Source: an uncultured Mollicutes bacterium (GTDB taxonomy: Bacteria; Bacillota_I; Bacilli_A; Acholeplasmatales; Anaeroplasmataceae). Taken from it: a stretch of 47,697 nucleotides of DNA. The stretch spans positions 1 through 47,697 of the forward strand of contig CAMWKG010000012.1 in assembly GCA_947174785.1 (NCBI GenBank), written 5' to 3'. A model generated the notes under the pieces. It ran no database searches, was not told the origin of the DNA, and saw only the letters and a list, made by a program, of their open reading frames with translations. Below are positions 1 through 8,860 of this stretch, piece by piece. Each line of letters starts with the position of its first letter. The first letter of the stretch is position 1. The position numbers and the translations under genes were made by a program.

Positions 1-7
1 CGATTCT

Positions 8-32
8 CACACGCCTAGCGTGTGGTTTTTTT
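8..32 (+). terminator. Rho-independent terminator of a plus-strand gene left of the window
   Basis: A perfect 7-bp stem (CACACGC/GCGTGTG, loop CTA) is followed by GTTTTTTT on the plus strand. No plus-strand gene lies inside the window here, so it ends a transcript entering from the left. Confidence 0.75.
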
Positions 33-52
33 GTGAGTCTTTCGACTAACAA

Positions 53-90
53 AATAAGAACAAACACTTCAATAAAGTGATTGTTCTTAA
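53..90 (-). terminator. Terminator of the GT4 gene (minus strand)
   Basis: Arms 56-69 and 75-88 (AAGAACAA-ACACTT against AAGTGA-TTGTTCTT, one mismatch) form a 14-bp stem. Read on the minus strand it is followed by a T-rich stretch, just after the stop codon at 96. Confidence 0.65.
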
Positions 91-95
91 AATAA

Positions 96-1130
96 TTAGT
101 TATTTTTGTTTTTCTCATAAATAGAAAGATAAAAGTCTTTCCAAAGCTTTGCAACATTTTCTTTAGAGTAATAATTAGATATATTATCTGATAGCTTACA
201 TGACTGTTCATAATAAGTTTTGTCAACAGCCAACTTACGAATACATTCTGAAAATTCCTCATTATTTGTTCCAACCAAATAATTATCCCATAATATATTC
301 TTGTATAAATCTAAATCTCTAAGCAATATAGGCTTGCTTGCAGAAGCGGCTTCTAAAATAGACATAGGAAATAATTCATTATAGGATGGCATGAATAAAC
401 AATCTGCCATATTAAATATCTCGTTCATTTCTGTTCTTGGAATAATACCAATAAAATGAAGATTTGAACAAGGTGGATTTTCATAAATCTTCTTTAATTC
501 ATTATATCCATCTGTGATTGCTTTAAAGCTAAAGCCTCCTGCCCAAACAAACTCTATATCCGGATTGTTTTTGGCAACCTCAACAAAATCTGTTACTCCC
601 TTTCTTGTTTGTACTTGGCCACATCCCAATACAACAAACTTATCTAAAGGAATATTATATTTTTGTCTAATAGATGCTGTTTCTTCCTTTGGAATAGGAT
701 AAAATTGACTTTTAGATACATAGTTAGGAATGTATTTAATGTGATCTTCTTTTACCCCTAATTTAACTAAATCTTCTATAAATATAGGATTTACAACAAC
801 CAAATACTCAGCCTTTTTATAAAAAGACATAACGTATTTACAATATATATTAAAAAATAATTTAGGTAACTTAATAGAACCTTTTAAGGTTTCTGGAAGA
901 AAATGACAATACATTACACGAATACCATTTTTCTTTTTAAAACGCAAGTAAAAGCTTGGATTAACGGAATGTACATGTACAATATCTGCCTTCTTCTTCG
1001 AATTGATTCTTACCTCAAAAATATCACCAAGCTCTTCTTTAACCAAATTTACTTGTTCAATATAAGCACTGCCTACGCCTTGTCCTTCTACACTATCTGC
1101 CTTAGATAGCATATTAATAACTAGCTTCAT
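96..1130 (-). CDS. Glycosyltransferase family 4 (diacylglycerol-glycosyltransferase type)
   Basis: A 344-aa GT-B fold glycosyltransferase. The C-terminal half shows the nucleotide-sugar site of GT4 enzymes: VLGCGQVQTRKGV around residue 170 and the EX7E motif in NELFPMSILEA near residue 265. No signal peptide or membrane span is visible. The overall pattern resembles Firmicutes enzymes that glucosylate diacylglycerol for glycolipids and lipoteichoic acid anchors. That substrate is inferred, since GT4 substrates cannot be read from sequence. It follows the RpiB-like gene by 21 bp and is probably the last gene of the fba operon, with a terminator at 53-90. The start has only a weak GAGA-type ribosome site. 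Confidence 0.8.
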   Translation of the reverse strand: MKLVINMLSKADSVEGQGVGSAYIEQVNLVKEELGDIFEVRINSKKKADIVHVHSVNPSFYLRFKKKNGIRVMYCHFLPETLKGSIKLPKLFFNIYCKYVMSFYKKAEYLVVVNPIFIEDLVKLGVKEDHIKYIPNYVSKSQFYPIPKEETASIRQKYNIPLDKFVVLGCGQVQTRKGVTDFVEVAKNNPDIEFVWAGGFSFKAITDGYNELKKIYENPPCSNLHFIGIIPRTEMNEIFNMADCLFMPSYNELFPMSILEAASASKPILLRDLDLYKNILWDNYLVGTNNEEFSECIRKLAVDKTYYEQSCKLSDNISNYYSKENVAKLWKDFYLSIYEKNKNN

Positions 1131-1151
1131 AAAATCATTCTCTTTCTCTTT

Positions 1152-1784
1152 TTAAAGTAAAGTATTAATAAAATCAATAATTTCTTTATCCTTCGCATTT
1201 GCAAAGAAATATTTTTTAAAGGATGGACGATCTATTGTTTCTAATAAAAAGTCTCTGTCTATTCTCTTTAATATTTCTAGCATAGGAGTATGTGTGATTT
1301 CCTTAACTCCATCTAATATTTTCTTATTTCTTTGTTCTGGTATAACTCTTTCCTTTGGATATCCTTGTCCTCTTGGCCCATTAAACAATTTTTCAAAGCA
1401 ATATTCTAAATTTAATTCGGCTCCCCAGCCAAACCCTTTAGCAAAAGGGAATGCAGCACAATTTCCATCATTGATTTGTCCAAACATATAAGCATCAGAT
1501 GGGTCTACAATTAATCCACATAAAACTCTAGGGAAGGAATTACAAGCAAGCATTGCGCCACTACCTGTTCCACAACCTGTAACCACAAAATCTGCAGCAC
1601 CTGAATTAATTAGTATTGCAGCTAACAATCCATTCTGTACATAGGTTAATGCTTTATCCTCTGCATTAAACATTCCATAATTATCTACGGTATGTCCATA
1701 CTTGGTTGCTACCATTTTTAAAGTATTATAAATAAGTTCATTTTTTCCTGCTTGGGAATTCTCATTGATTAAAGCAATTTTCAT
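1152..1784 (-). CDS. RpiB/LacA/LacB family sugar-phosphate isomerase
   Basis: A 210-aa cytoplasmic protein with an N-terminal RpiB/LacAB-type isomerase domain. The loop CGTGSGAMLACN near residues 71-82 carries the cysteine and glycine cluster that forms the active site in ribose-5-phosphate isomerase B. It is longer than plain RpiB (about 150 aa). The extra ~60 C-terminal residues match the extended subgroup seen in Firmicutes. Likely reaction: aldose-ketose isomerisation of a phosphorylated pentose or hexose; the exact substrate is unknown. The ribosome site AAAGGAG lies 7 bp before ATG. It sits between fba and the GT4 gene, consistent with a central carbon metabolism unit. Confidence 0.82.
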   Translation of the reverse strand: MKIALINENSQAGKNELIYNTLKMVATKYGHTVDNYGMFNAEDKALTYVQNGLLAAILINSGAADFVVTGCGTGSGAMLACNSFPRVLCGLIVDPSDAYMFGQINDGNCAAFPFAKGFGWGAELNLEYCFEKLFNGPRGQGYPKERVIPEQRNKKILDGVKEITHTPMLEILKRIDRDFLLETIDRPSFKKYFFANAKDKEIIDFINTLL

Positions 1785-1800
1785 AGTTTACTCCTTTCAA

Positions 1801-1830
1801 AATGAAGAGGCGATTTTCATCGCCCCATTT
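1801..1830 (-). terminator. Hairpin between fba and the isomerase gene (weak terminator or processing site)
   Basis: GGCGAT-GAAA-ATCGCC forms a tight GNRA-capped hairpin with imperfect extension by AATG/CATT. The minus-strand downstream run is TCTTCATTTT rather than a clean T-run, so it may only lower expression of the downstream gene. Confidence 0.45.
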
Positions 1831-1836
1831 TTAATA

Positions 1837-2706
1837 TTAATTTGCTTTTCCAATACAGCCAAACATTTCCATTTTTTCTCTAACAGTTTGTTTGATTGCA
1901 TCTGTACCTGGAGCTAAAAGCTTACGAGGGTCAAAGCCCTTCTTTTCTTTATCCTTACCAGCCTCAATATAAGCACGAGTTGCTGCAGCAAAGGATAATT
2001 GACATTCTGTATTTACATTGATTTTACATACACCTAAAGAAATAGCTTTCTTAATCATATCCTCAGGAATACCTGTACCACCATGTAATACAAGTGGCAT
2101 ATTTCCACAAGCCTTCTTAATTTCAGCTAGAGTTTCAAAATCAAGACCTTGCCAATTTGCAGGATATTGACCATGGATATTACCAATACCAGCAGCTAAG
2201 ATATCGATTCCTAAATCAGCAATCATCTTGCATTGCTTTGGATCTGCTACTTCTCCACGACCAGTAACTCCATCCTCTTCACCACCAATAGAACCTACCT
2301 CAGCTTCTACAGTAGCGCCTAGCTTCTTAGCTAAAGCTACAATTTCTTTTGTCTTTTCAACGTTTTCTTCAATATCATAATGTGAACCATCAAACATAAC
2401 TGATGAATATCCAGCAGCTAAAGCCTTCTGTGCACCTTCATAAGTACCGTGGTCTAAGTGTAATGCTACAGGAACAGTGATATTTAAGGTTTCAATCATA
2501 GCCTTTACCATATCAGCTACAACCTTATATCCTGTCATATACTTATTTGCACCTTCTGATACTCCTAAAATTACGGGTGCCTTTAATTCTTCTGCAGCAA
2601 GAAGAATTGCTTTTGTCCATTCAAGGTTATTAATATTGAATGCACCTACTGCATAGTGGCCATCTCTAGCCTTGTCCATCATTTCTTTTACATTAACTAA
2701 TGGCAT
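1837..2706 (-). CDS. fba: Class II fructose-1,6-bisphosphate aldolase
   Basis: A 289-aa zinc-dependent aldolase that cleaves fructose-1,6-bisphosphate into glyceraldehyde-3-phosphate and dihydroxyacetone phosphate in glycolysis. Family hallmarks are present: LHLDHGTYEGA (catalytic Asp and zinc His), MFDGSHY, EAEVGSIGG with zinc-binding Glu, and the phosphate-binding LHGGTGIP. Length fits the FbaA type of Firmicutes, about 285 aa. ATG at 2706 is preceded by AGGAGGAA. A promoter at 2747-2775 drives it, and the isomerase and GT4 genes follow on the same strand. Tagatose-bisphosphate aldolase is closely related, but the lone glycolytic context favours Fba. Confidence 0.93.
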   Translation of the reverse strand: MPLVNVKEMMDKARDGHYAVGAFNINNLEWTKAILLAAEELKAPVILGVSEGANKYMTGYKVVADMVKAMIETLNITVPVALHLDHGTYEGAQKALAAGYSSVMFDGSHYDIEENVEKTKEIVALAKKLGATVEAEVGSIGGEEDGVTGRGEVADPKQCKMIADLGIDILAAGIGNIHGQYPANWQGLDFETLAEIKKACGNMPLVLHGGTGIPEDMIKKAISLGVCKINVNTECQLSFAAATRAYIEAGKDKEKKGFDPRKLLAPGTDAIKQTVREKMEMFGCIGKAN

Positions 2707-2746
2707 AATTTAATTTCCTCCTAATAAGTAAATACTTCTTGTTAAT

Positions 2747-2775
2747 ATTATAATACAATAACTCAAAAAATACAA
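2747..2775 (-). promoter_or_regulatory. Promoter of fba
   Basis: On the minus strand TTGTAT (2770-2775), a 17-bp spacer and TATAAT (2747-2752) precede the fba ribosome site by a short leader. Confidence 0.6.
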
Positions 2776-2861
2776 TGAATAGAAAAAATAATTTTATAAG
2801 AGAAGCATACTTCATAGTGATAAAATATTGTTTTTTCTAAAGAAACAATGTATCTTCCTAG

Positions 2862-2911
2862 TGTAAAAGAAAAAGCAATGACATAGACAAATTGCCTAAT
2901 CATCACTGCTT
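2862..2911 (-). terminator. Terminator of the yebC-like gene
   Basis: Arms AAGCAGTGA (2903-2911) and TCATTGCTT (2873-2881) pair with one G-U, followed on the minus strand by CTTTTTCTTTTAC. Confidence 0.6.
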
Positions 2912-2916
2912 CTTAA

Positions 2917-3648
2917 TTATTCTTCTTCATCTAAAGAGATATTTGCATTATGGTAAACATCTTGAACATCGTCTAATTCAGATAATAAATCTAATAATCT
3001 TCTGAATTTAGCCTCATGATCTTCATCTAAATCAACATAGTTAGATGGTACTAAAGAAACTGCTGCCTCATCAAATTCTAATTCTGGATTAGCTCCTTCT
3101 AATGCATTCTTAATAGATTCAAAATCCTTAGGATCAGCAAGAATTAAAGTGTTGCCATCTTCATCTGTTTTGATTTCTTCACAATCTGCATCTGCCATCA
3201 TTAAAGCTTCCATAGCTTCATCTTCTGACATTCCAGCAAATACAAACTTAGCCTTACGACTAAACATATAGCCTACTGAAGTACCTAATTGTCCACCTGT
3301 CTTATTAAATGCAGTACGAACATCTGTAAATGTACGGTTATCATTATCTGTTGTACATTCTACAATCATAGCTACATTACCAGGACCATAGCCTTCATAT
3401 GTTTTTTCTTTAGAAGCACCAGAAGCAACACCAGCTGCTTTAGCGATAGCACGCTTAATAACATCAGCAGGACATTGATCCTTCTTAGCACGTTCAATAA
3501 CTCTCTTTAAGCTTTGATTCATTTCAGGATCAGGAACACCAGACTTAGCTGCAATAAAAATTTCCTTTCCCCATTTTGCATATTTTGCAGACTTCATTGC
3601 TGCAGTTTTTGCCATAGATGCTGCACGAACCTCATGCGCTCTTCCCAT
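2917..3648 (-). CDS. YebC/YeeN family protein (TACO1-like)
   Basis: A 243-aa member of the YebC family, known as DNA-binding regulators (PmpR) and more recently, for the YebC2/YeeN branch, as ribosome-associated factors that help translate proline-rich stretches. The N-terminus MGRAHEVRAASMAKTAA and the EIFIAAKSGVPDPEMN segment match the YeeN-like branch. The C-terminal half holds the acidic domain ending ANISLDEEE. ATG at 3648 is chosen because GAAAGG lies 11 bp upstream. A GTG three codons earlier (3657) is nearly on top of that site. Monocistronic: promoter at 3683-3711, terminator at 2862-2911. Confidence 0.88.
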   Translation of the reverse strand: MGRAHEVRAASMAKTAAMKSAKYAKWGKEIFIAAKSGVPDPEMNQSLKRVIERAKKDQCPADVIKRAIAKAAGVASGASKEKTYEGYGPGNVAMIVECTTDNDNRTFTDVRTAFNKTGGQLGTSVGYMFSRKAKFVFAGMSEDEAMEALMMADADCEEIKTDEDGNTLILADPKDFESIKNALEGANPELEFDEAAVSLVPSNYVDLDEDHEAKFRRLLDLLSELDDVQDVYHNANISLDEEE

Positions 3649-3682
3649 ATTCAACACAACCTTTCAGTTTTTTTACTTTTAA

Positions 3683-3711
3683 ATTATACAACAAACCCGT
3701 TTACAATTCAA
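3683..3711 (-). promoter_or_regulatory. Promoter of the yebC-like gene
   Basis: TTGAAT (3706-3711), a 17-bp spacer and a perfect TATAAT (3683-3688), reading on the minus strand. Confidence 0.65.
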
Positions 3712-3800
3712 TAAATTTATGCATTATACCTTATATTTTCTCTAGCTTAAAGCCGTTTTGTAGCTAAAAGGACTCAACTATTCCTCTGCATTTTATCAAC

Positions 3801-3828
3801 AAAAAAAGCTGAATATAAGTTCAGCCTT
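3801..3828 (-). terminator. Terminator of the GGDEF-EAL gene
   Basis: On the minus strand AGGCTGAA-CTTATA-TTCAGCTT is followed by seven T residues, just after the stop at 3834. Confidence 0.8.
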
Positions 3829-3833
3829 TCTAT

Positions 3834-5171
3834 TTAATCTAATTTTGTCTTCCATTGCTCTTCTTCAATAAATTTTATAAAAGCTGGAATATCTAAAGCC
3901 CTGGCAAAATAGAAACCAGATCCGCACTTGACATTTTGATCATATACATAATGCATCAATTCTTTTGTCTCAATACCTTCACAAATAACAAGCTTCTTAT
4001 TTTTATTACAATAGTCCATTAAATTAACCAATAGCTTTTCTTGTGAAAAGTTATTTGGGATATCCTTTAAAAATACTCTACCTAATTTTACAACATCTAT
4101 AGGACACTTTTGTATTGCAAGAACAGATTGGGGATTTAATGGAAAGCCATCTACCGCAATTCTAAAACCAAAGGCTTTTAAGCGTGTGATATTTGCTTCT
4201 ACAATCTTCATCTTTTCATAAACCATAAAGTCTGTAATTTCTAGCATGATTCTACTAGTTTTCACATTAAGCTTTTTAGCAATCTCAATTAAATCTTTTG
4301 CCAAATTCACATTTAATAATTGCTTCAATCCTAAGTTTAAGGAAAAAACTAATGGAAGATTAGGAAACCTTGTAAGCATCGATTGTTGAAAACGAATCAT
4401 CCTTTCAATTCCCCATTGTCCAACCCAGTGAATATCTCCTGTTTGTTCCATCAGCTGAATAAAGTCCTGTGGAGGTAAAACTCCTTTTGTAGGGTGATTC
4501 CAACGCATCAAGGCTTCTGCCCCATAGAGTGTCTTATTCTCAAAATCTATGATAGGTTGATAATATAAGATAAACTCTTTTCTTTGAATTGCAGTCCTTA
4601 TTTCCTCATAATACATCATATGGTCACGTTCATCATCTGAAAGTGTTGCGTAATAACTTGTAACTTTATTTCCTCCATTTCGTTTAGAAACAAAGGTTGC
4701 CAAATCTAGATTTTCTAATAATGTTTTTACAATACTTCCAGACTGAGGATATGTACACACACCAATAGATGCCGTAATACTTATATTTTCGAATTCTTCA
4801 TTACGAAAAGGGGCTCTTGTGCTTTCAAGCATTTTTTTACAAAGCCTTTCTATTCTGCTTTGAGTTCCTTCATCAGGAATAAAAATTAATATACCATCCA
4901 ATTTTGTTTGAGAAATGCTTGCATTTTCAGGTAAAAGCTCTACTAGTCTAGCCGTAACCTCACGTAATACCTTGTTACAAACCTCTTCACCGTATGCTTC
5001 TATTAAATTCCGAAACTCATCAATATCTACCATAATCAAAGCTGCCGTTCCAAAATTACCAACTCGTTTTATATGTTTTGTAATCTGTTTAATGATTTGA
5101 GACTTTGGAATTGCTCTTTCATGTATAGAGTTATTTTTATCTTTAAAATATTTTTTGATTTTAGAAAACAT
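3834..5171 (-). CDS. Degenerate GGDEF-EAL protein (probable cyclic-di-GMP effector)
   Basis: A 445-aa protein with a GGDEF-like domain (about 40-175) and an EAL-like domain (about 190-440). The diguanylate cyclase signature is reduced to KLDGI (about 90-94), so synthesis is unlikely. The EAL domain keeps EALMRW (E219), the Asn in SLNLG, the Glu of LEITD and CEGIE (E398). However, the metal-binding DDFG is DGFP (D341, G342) and the Lys-x-Asp motif is KLG (K362, G364). It probably binds a nucleotide or a partner rather than hydrolysing. The start at 5171 has AAGGTG 6 bp upstream. A longer in-frame ATG at 5243 would add a hydrophobic stretch but lacks a good ribosome site. Confidence 0.82.
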   Translation of the reverse strand: MFSKIKKYFKDKNNSIHERAIPKSQIIKQITKHIKRVGNFGTAALIMVDIDEFRNLIEAYGEEVCNKVLREVTARLVELLPENASISQTKLDGILIFIPDEGTQSRIERLCKKMLESTRAPFRNEEFENISITASIGVCTYPQSGSIVKTLLENLDLATFVSKRNGGNKVTSYYATLSDDERDHMMYYEEIRTAIQRKEFILYYQPIIDFENKTLYGAEALMRWNHPTKGVLPPQDFIQLMEQTGDIHWVGQWGIERMIRFQQSMLTRFPNLPLVFSLNLGLKQLLNVNLAKDLIEIAKKLNVKTSRIMLEITDFMVYEKMKIVEANITRLKAFGFRIAVDGFPLNPQSVLAIQKCPIDVVKLGRVFLKDIPNNFSQEKLLVNLMDYCNKNKKLVICEGIETKELMHYVYDQNVKCGSGFYFARALDIPAFIKFIEEEQWKTKLD

Positions 5172-5256
5172 ACAATACACCTTCAACTTTTTTATGATAG
5201 TAACAACTAACTTAAGTATATACTTAAAACTAAAAATAGTCAAATAAATTTCATAC

Positions 5257-5289
5257 CAGAAAAAGAAAAGAGACTAAAAAATTAGTCTC
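5257..5289 (-). terminator. Terminator of the yitT/metG transcript
   Basis: Perfect 8-bp stem GAGACTAA/TTAGTCTC (5270-5277 and 5282-5289), followed on the minus strand by TTTTCTTTTTC. Confidence 0.8.
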
Positions 5290-5299
5290 AAACTTTATT

Positions 5300-6181
5300 T
5301 TAAGTAATGGTATGCTTGAAAAATTTGCCGAAAATTCTTTTAATAGGCGATACCGTCATAAATGCATTCGGATCTGTATTTCTTATAATCTCCGTAGCTT
5401 TTTGAAGTTCATATGAAGAAATAATCATAAAAATATCATATTTTTCTTCATTTGTATATGCACCCTTAACCGTAGAAATGGTGCAGCCTCTCTTTATCCC
5501 TTCTAGTAAAGCCTTAGCTACTTCTTCAGAACGTTGTGAAATCACGTCTACTCTTAGGTAATTATAGGCAGTATGAATTTTATCTACAACCAAATTAGAA
5601 ACAATAATGAAAATAAAGGTATATAAGGTAATATCCCAAGATCTTTCAATAATTCCACCCGCTATAATTGCCAATAAAATATTAACGATTGCCGAAAATA
5701 CACCAATAGAAACATTTTTCTTTAATGCAAGTGCTTGCCCAATAATATCCATACCTCCTGTAGAGGTTCCATAGCGTAAAGCAAGCCCGATAGCACTACC
5801 ACAAAGAAGTCCACCAATAACTCCCAAAAAGAACTTATCATTTGGATTGATACCAAAGTCCACTTTGATCCAATCCCAGCCCATCATCCAAAAGGCCTGA
5901 ATTAAAATAGATAAGATGGAGTAAACTACGAAACGAACCGATACACGTTTCATTCCATAAATACATAAAGGAATATTTAATAATAAAGTAAATACACCAA
6001 TAGGTATTCCTATATTTGCATGTGAAAATGCACGATTTAATATTTGCGCAATTGCAGTTCCACCTATGGCTATTAAATTTGCTGGTTCCAAAAACCAAAT
6101 TACAGAAAGAGAATAAAGCGTGGATGTAAATAAGACAATACAAACACGAAATATATCCTCGTACAGCTGTTCCTTTTTCAT
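5300..6181 (-). CDS. YitT family membrane protein
   Basis: A 293-aa inner-membrane protein with about six hydrophobic segments in the first ~205 residues (for example around 14-35, 55-73, 84-103, 118-135, 160-180 and 185-200). They are followed by a soluble C-terminal DUF2179 domain (about 210-290) containing GCTISTVKGAYTNEEK and DPNAFMTVSPI. This is the usual YitT/DUF161 architecture; the function is not established. Its start lies 1 bp after the metG stop, so the two are co-transcribed and share the terminator at 5257-5289. The overlapping frames in this region are not genes. Confidence 0.86.
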   Translation of the reverse strand: MKKEQLYEDIFRVCIVLFTSTLYSLSVIWFLEPANLIAIGGTAIAQILNRAFSHANIGIPIGVFTLLLNIPLCIYGMKRVSVRFVVYSILSILIQAFWMMGWDWIKVDFGINPNDKFFLGVIGGLLCGSAIGLALRYGTSTGGMDIIGQALALKKNVSIGVFSAIVNILLAIIAGGIIERSWDITLYTFIFIIVSNLVVDKIHTAYNYLRVDVISQRSEEVAKALLEGIKRGCTISTVKGAYTNEEKYDIFMIISSYELQKATEIIRNTDPNAFMTVSPIKRIFGKFFKHTIT

Positions 6182-6182
6182 T

Positions 6183-8099
6183 TTAACTTACCTTAGCTCC
6201 TGGAAGCAAATGTTCTACATTTAGCAACTCTAAATCATTTTCATCTGATGCACATAACAGCATTCCATAGGATTCTTCTCCTCGAAGGGATATTGGCTTT
6301 AGGTTCTTAACTACAACAACCTTCTTTCCAATTAATTCCTCTGGCTTATAATACTTAGCTATGCCAGAAACAATTTGACGTATCTCATTTCCTAAGTCCA
6401 CTTTAAACACAAGAAGCTTATCTGCCTTAGGGTGTTTCTTGGCTTCTAAAATTTGACCAACACCTAAATCTAATTTATCAAAATCTTCAATTGTAATTTC
6501 TTCTTTTTTAGGAAGCTCCTTCTTAGGCTCTTCTATCTTATTTTCTTTTGCAAGAACCTTATCTAAAACATCCTTGTTTACATCTAAACGTTTAAATAAA
6601 ACTTCTGCTTCCCCAATGCTGTAATTCTTTTGCTTACCGAATTCTAAATCCTCAAAAGAAATTAGGCTTGTATTGATTTGTTTATAAACATTCTTAGATG
6701 AGGAAGGCATCATAGGCTCCAACAAAATTGTAGCTACACGAATGACTTCGAATAAGTGATATAAAACTCCTTCTAAAACCTTCTGTTTTGTCTCATCCTT
6801 TGCAAGAACCCAAGGAGCTGTGTCATCAATATATTTATTTGATGCACGCAATAAATTCATAACTACTTCTATAGCATCTGCGATTCTATACTTATTCATC
6901 AAATTATGATATTCTTCAATAGTTTTCTTTAATAAGTTTTCTAAATCGACATCAAACTCTGAAGCTTCTCCAACACCAATTTTACCATCAAAGTATTTTT
7001 TACACATAGCCATAGTACGATTGACTAAATTACCATATGTATTTGCCAAATCAGAGTTATTTTTTTCACAAACGAGCTCATAAGTTAAATTACCATCTGA
7101 GGCAAAAGGTATTTCATGAAGCACGTAATATCTTACAGCATCCACACCAAATAGTTCTACTAAATCATCTGTATAAATTACATTTCCTTTAGATTTAGAC
7201 ATTTTATTATGATTCATTAAAACCCAAGGGTGTCCAAAGATTTGTTTAGGCAGTGGCATATCCAATGCCATTAGCATAATTGGCCAATAGATTGTATGGA
7301 ATCTTAAGATATCCTTACCAATCAAATGAATATCTGCTGGCCAGTAAGTATTGTATAAATCTCCACACTTTTCATCCACATGATATCCAATGCCGGTAAC
7401 ATAATTTAATAACGCATCAATCCAAACATATATAACATGCTTAGAATCAAAATGCACAGGTACACCCCAAGTATAAGAGGTACGAGATACACATAGATCT
7501 GGTAGAGGATTACTTAAGAAATTATTTAACATCTCATTTTTTCTAGATTCAGGCTGAATGAATTCTGGATGAGAATGAATATATTCTATTAATCTATTTT
7601 GATAAGGAGCAAGCTTAAAGAAATATGCCTCTTCCTTCATGATTTGTACCTTTGCTCCACAATCTGGACAGCATCCATCCTTTAAATCCTTTGTCGTAAA
7701 GAAAGATTCACAATCTACACAATAATTACCCTCATAGGAGCCCTTATAAATATCACCCTTTTTATAAAGCTTTTCAAAAACCTTTGCAACTTCTTTCACA
7801 TGATATTCATCAGTAGTTCTTATAAAGTGATCATACTCTACATCTACAAGCTTGTAGGTTCTTTTAATTTCATTAGAAATATTATCTACATGCTGCTTAG
7901 GTGTGATATGATTTGCTTCAGCTTTTAACTGAATTTTTTGTCCATGTTCATCAGTACCTGTTTGAAAATGTGTATCATATCCACATTTCTTTTTATATCT
8001 AACGATAGAGTCTGCTAAGATTGCCTCATACACATTCCCTATATGTGGTTTAGATGAGGTATATGCAATTGCAGTGGTTAAATAGAATTTCTTATTCAT
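6183..8099 (-). CDS. metG: Methionyl-tRNA synthetase
   Basis: A 638-aa class I aminoacyl-tRNA synthetase charging tRNA-Met. The HIGH signature is KPHIGN near residue 17. A zinc-binding insert carries two Cys pairs (CVDC and CPDC). KMSKSKGN lies near residue 300. The C-terminal ~105 residues after a lysine-rich linker form an OB-fold tRNA-binding domain (DLGVGQILEAKKHPKADKL). The start at 8099 is preceded by GAGGGGTGA at ideal spacing. An upstream in-frame extension to 8150 runs through the likely -10 (TATAAT about 15 bp upstream of the ribosome site) and is rejected. yitT follows directly. Confidence 0.96.
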   Translation of the reverse strand: MNKKFYLTTAIAYTSSKPHIGNVYEAILADSIVRYKKKCGYDTHFQTGTDEHGQKIQLKAEANHITPKQHVDNISNEIKRTYKLVDVEYDHFIRTTDEYHVKEVAKVFEKLYKKGDIYKGSYEGNYCVDCESFFTTKDLKDGCCPDCGAKVQIMKEEAYFFKLAPYQNRLIEYIHSHPEFIQPESRKNEMLNNFLSNPLPDLCVSRTSYTWGVPVHFDSKHVIYVWIDALLNYVTGIGYHVDEKCGDLYNTYWPADIHLIGKDILRFHTIYWPIMLMALDMPLPKQIFGHPWVLMNHNKMSKSKGNVIYTDDLVELFGVDAVRYYVLHEIPFASDGNLTYELVCEKNNSDLANTYGNLVNRTMAMCKKYFDGKIGVGEASEFDVDLENLLKKTIEEYHNLMNKYRIADAIEVVMNLLRASNKYIDDTAPWVLAKDETKQKVLEGVLYHLFEVIRVATILLEPMMPSSSKNVYKQINTSLISFEDLEFGKQKNYSIGEAEVLFKRLDVNKDVLDKVLAKENKIEEPKKELPKKEEITIEDFDKLDLGVGQILEAKKHPKADKLLVFKVDLGNEIRQIVSGIAKYYKPEELIGKKVVVVKNLKPISLRGEESYGMLLCASDENDLELLNVEHLLPGAKVS

Positions 8100-8223
8100 A
8101 AAATCACCCCTCGTATATCTAATTATACTACAAACCATTTTGATTTTCACTAACTTTTTTTAAATACAAAATCCTCTATAAATATGCTTATTTTTATCCT
8201 GTTTTAAAAGATGAAATTTAATA

Positions 8224-8784
8224 TTACATAGGCTTTAAATTTTGATTCAGTCTTTCCACCATCCAAGCAATTCTGTTTTTTCGCCCCTCTTCAGTCTTTG
8301 CAGCAAGATAGGCTTTAGTATAAGTTTTCTTTACCGAACTAGACATAGAATTAAAATTTGTATATGCAGGCTCATATTGCTTTAATAAAGTTGACAAAAA
8401 CTGTATCTGTTCTTCTGTGATTTCTACTTTATTCGATTTGTTCCATTGCCCGTTTTTATGTGCTTCTTCAATTTTCTTTCTCCCATATTCAGTCATTCTT
8501 CCTTGCTGTTCTAAGCTTTGAACCAATGCCTTGTTTTTTTCTGACCACATACTATTTTCTCTACGCATAGAAAAATATTTTTTATAGGTTTTATCATCTA
8601 TACTCTGCATCTGGCCATCAATCCATCCAAAACATAAGGCCTCTTCTAATGCCTCATTTGCTTTTATAGTTTTAGGTCCACCTGACTTTCCAAATAAAAG
8701 CCAAATTCCATCGTTTGACAAACAATGCTCCACAAGCCAATTTCTAAATTCTTCTCTATTGTTGAACTTGAAAATTTCACTCAT
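8224..8784 (-). CDS. YdeI/OmdA family protein
   Basis: A 186-aa soluble protein. EEALCFGWIDG (about 47-57), the SMWSEKNK segment (about 77-84) and the GRKKIEEAHKNGQW region match the YdeI/OmdA family. Named members include E. coli OmdA, and the group is often annotated as a bacteriocin-protection protein; the biochemical role is unknown. ATG at 8784 has AGAGGTGG 5 bp upstream, and TATAAT lies just before that. It is likely a single-gene unit: the Wzz-like gene upstream ends in a strong terminator, and metG downstream has its own -10. Confidence 0.8.
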   Translation of the reverse strand: MSEIFKFNNREEFRNWLVEHCLSNDGIWLLFGKSGGPKTIKANEALEEALCFGWIDGQMQSIDDKTYKKYFSMRRENSMWSEKNKALVQSLEQQGRMTEYGRKKIEEAHKNGQWNKSNKVEITEEQIQFLSTLLKQYEPAYTNFNSMSSSVKKTYTKAYLAAKTEEGRKNRIAWMVERLNQNLKPM

Positions 8785-8821
8785 TTTACCACCTCTTTGT
8801 TATATTATATCAAAACAAAAT

Positions 8822-8860
8822 AAAAAGCAAGAAAATGACCCTGCATTTTATTCTTGCTTT
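8822..8860 (-). terminator. Terminator overlapping the stop codon of the Wzz-like gene
   Basis: Outer arms AAGCAAG/CTTGCTT and inner arms AAAATG/CATTTT make a long hairpin followed on the minus strand by CTTTTTATTTTG. The stop codon at 8848 lies inside the stem. Confidence 0.8.

Noticed and set aside
5838-6143. 101-aa minus-strand frame inside yitT
   Set aside because: It lies fully within yitT in another frame and has no protein-like pattern.
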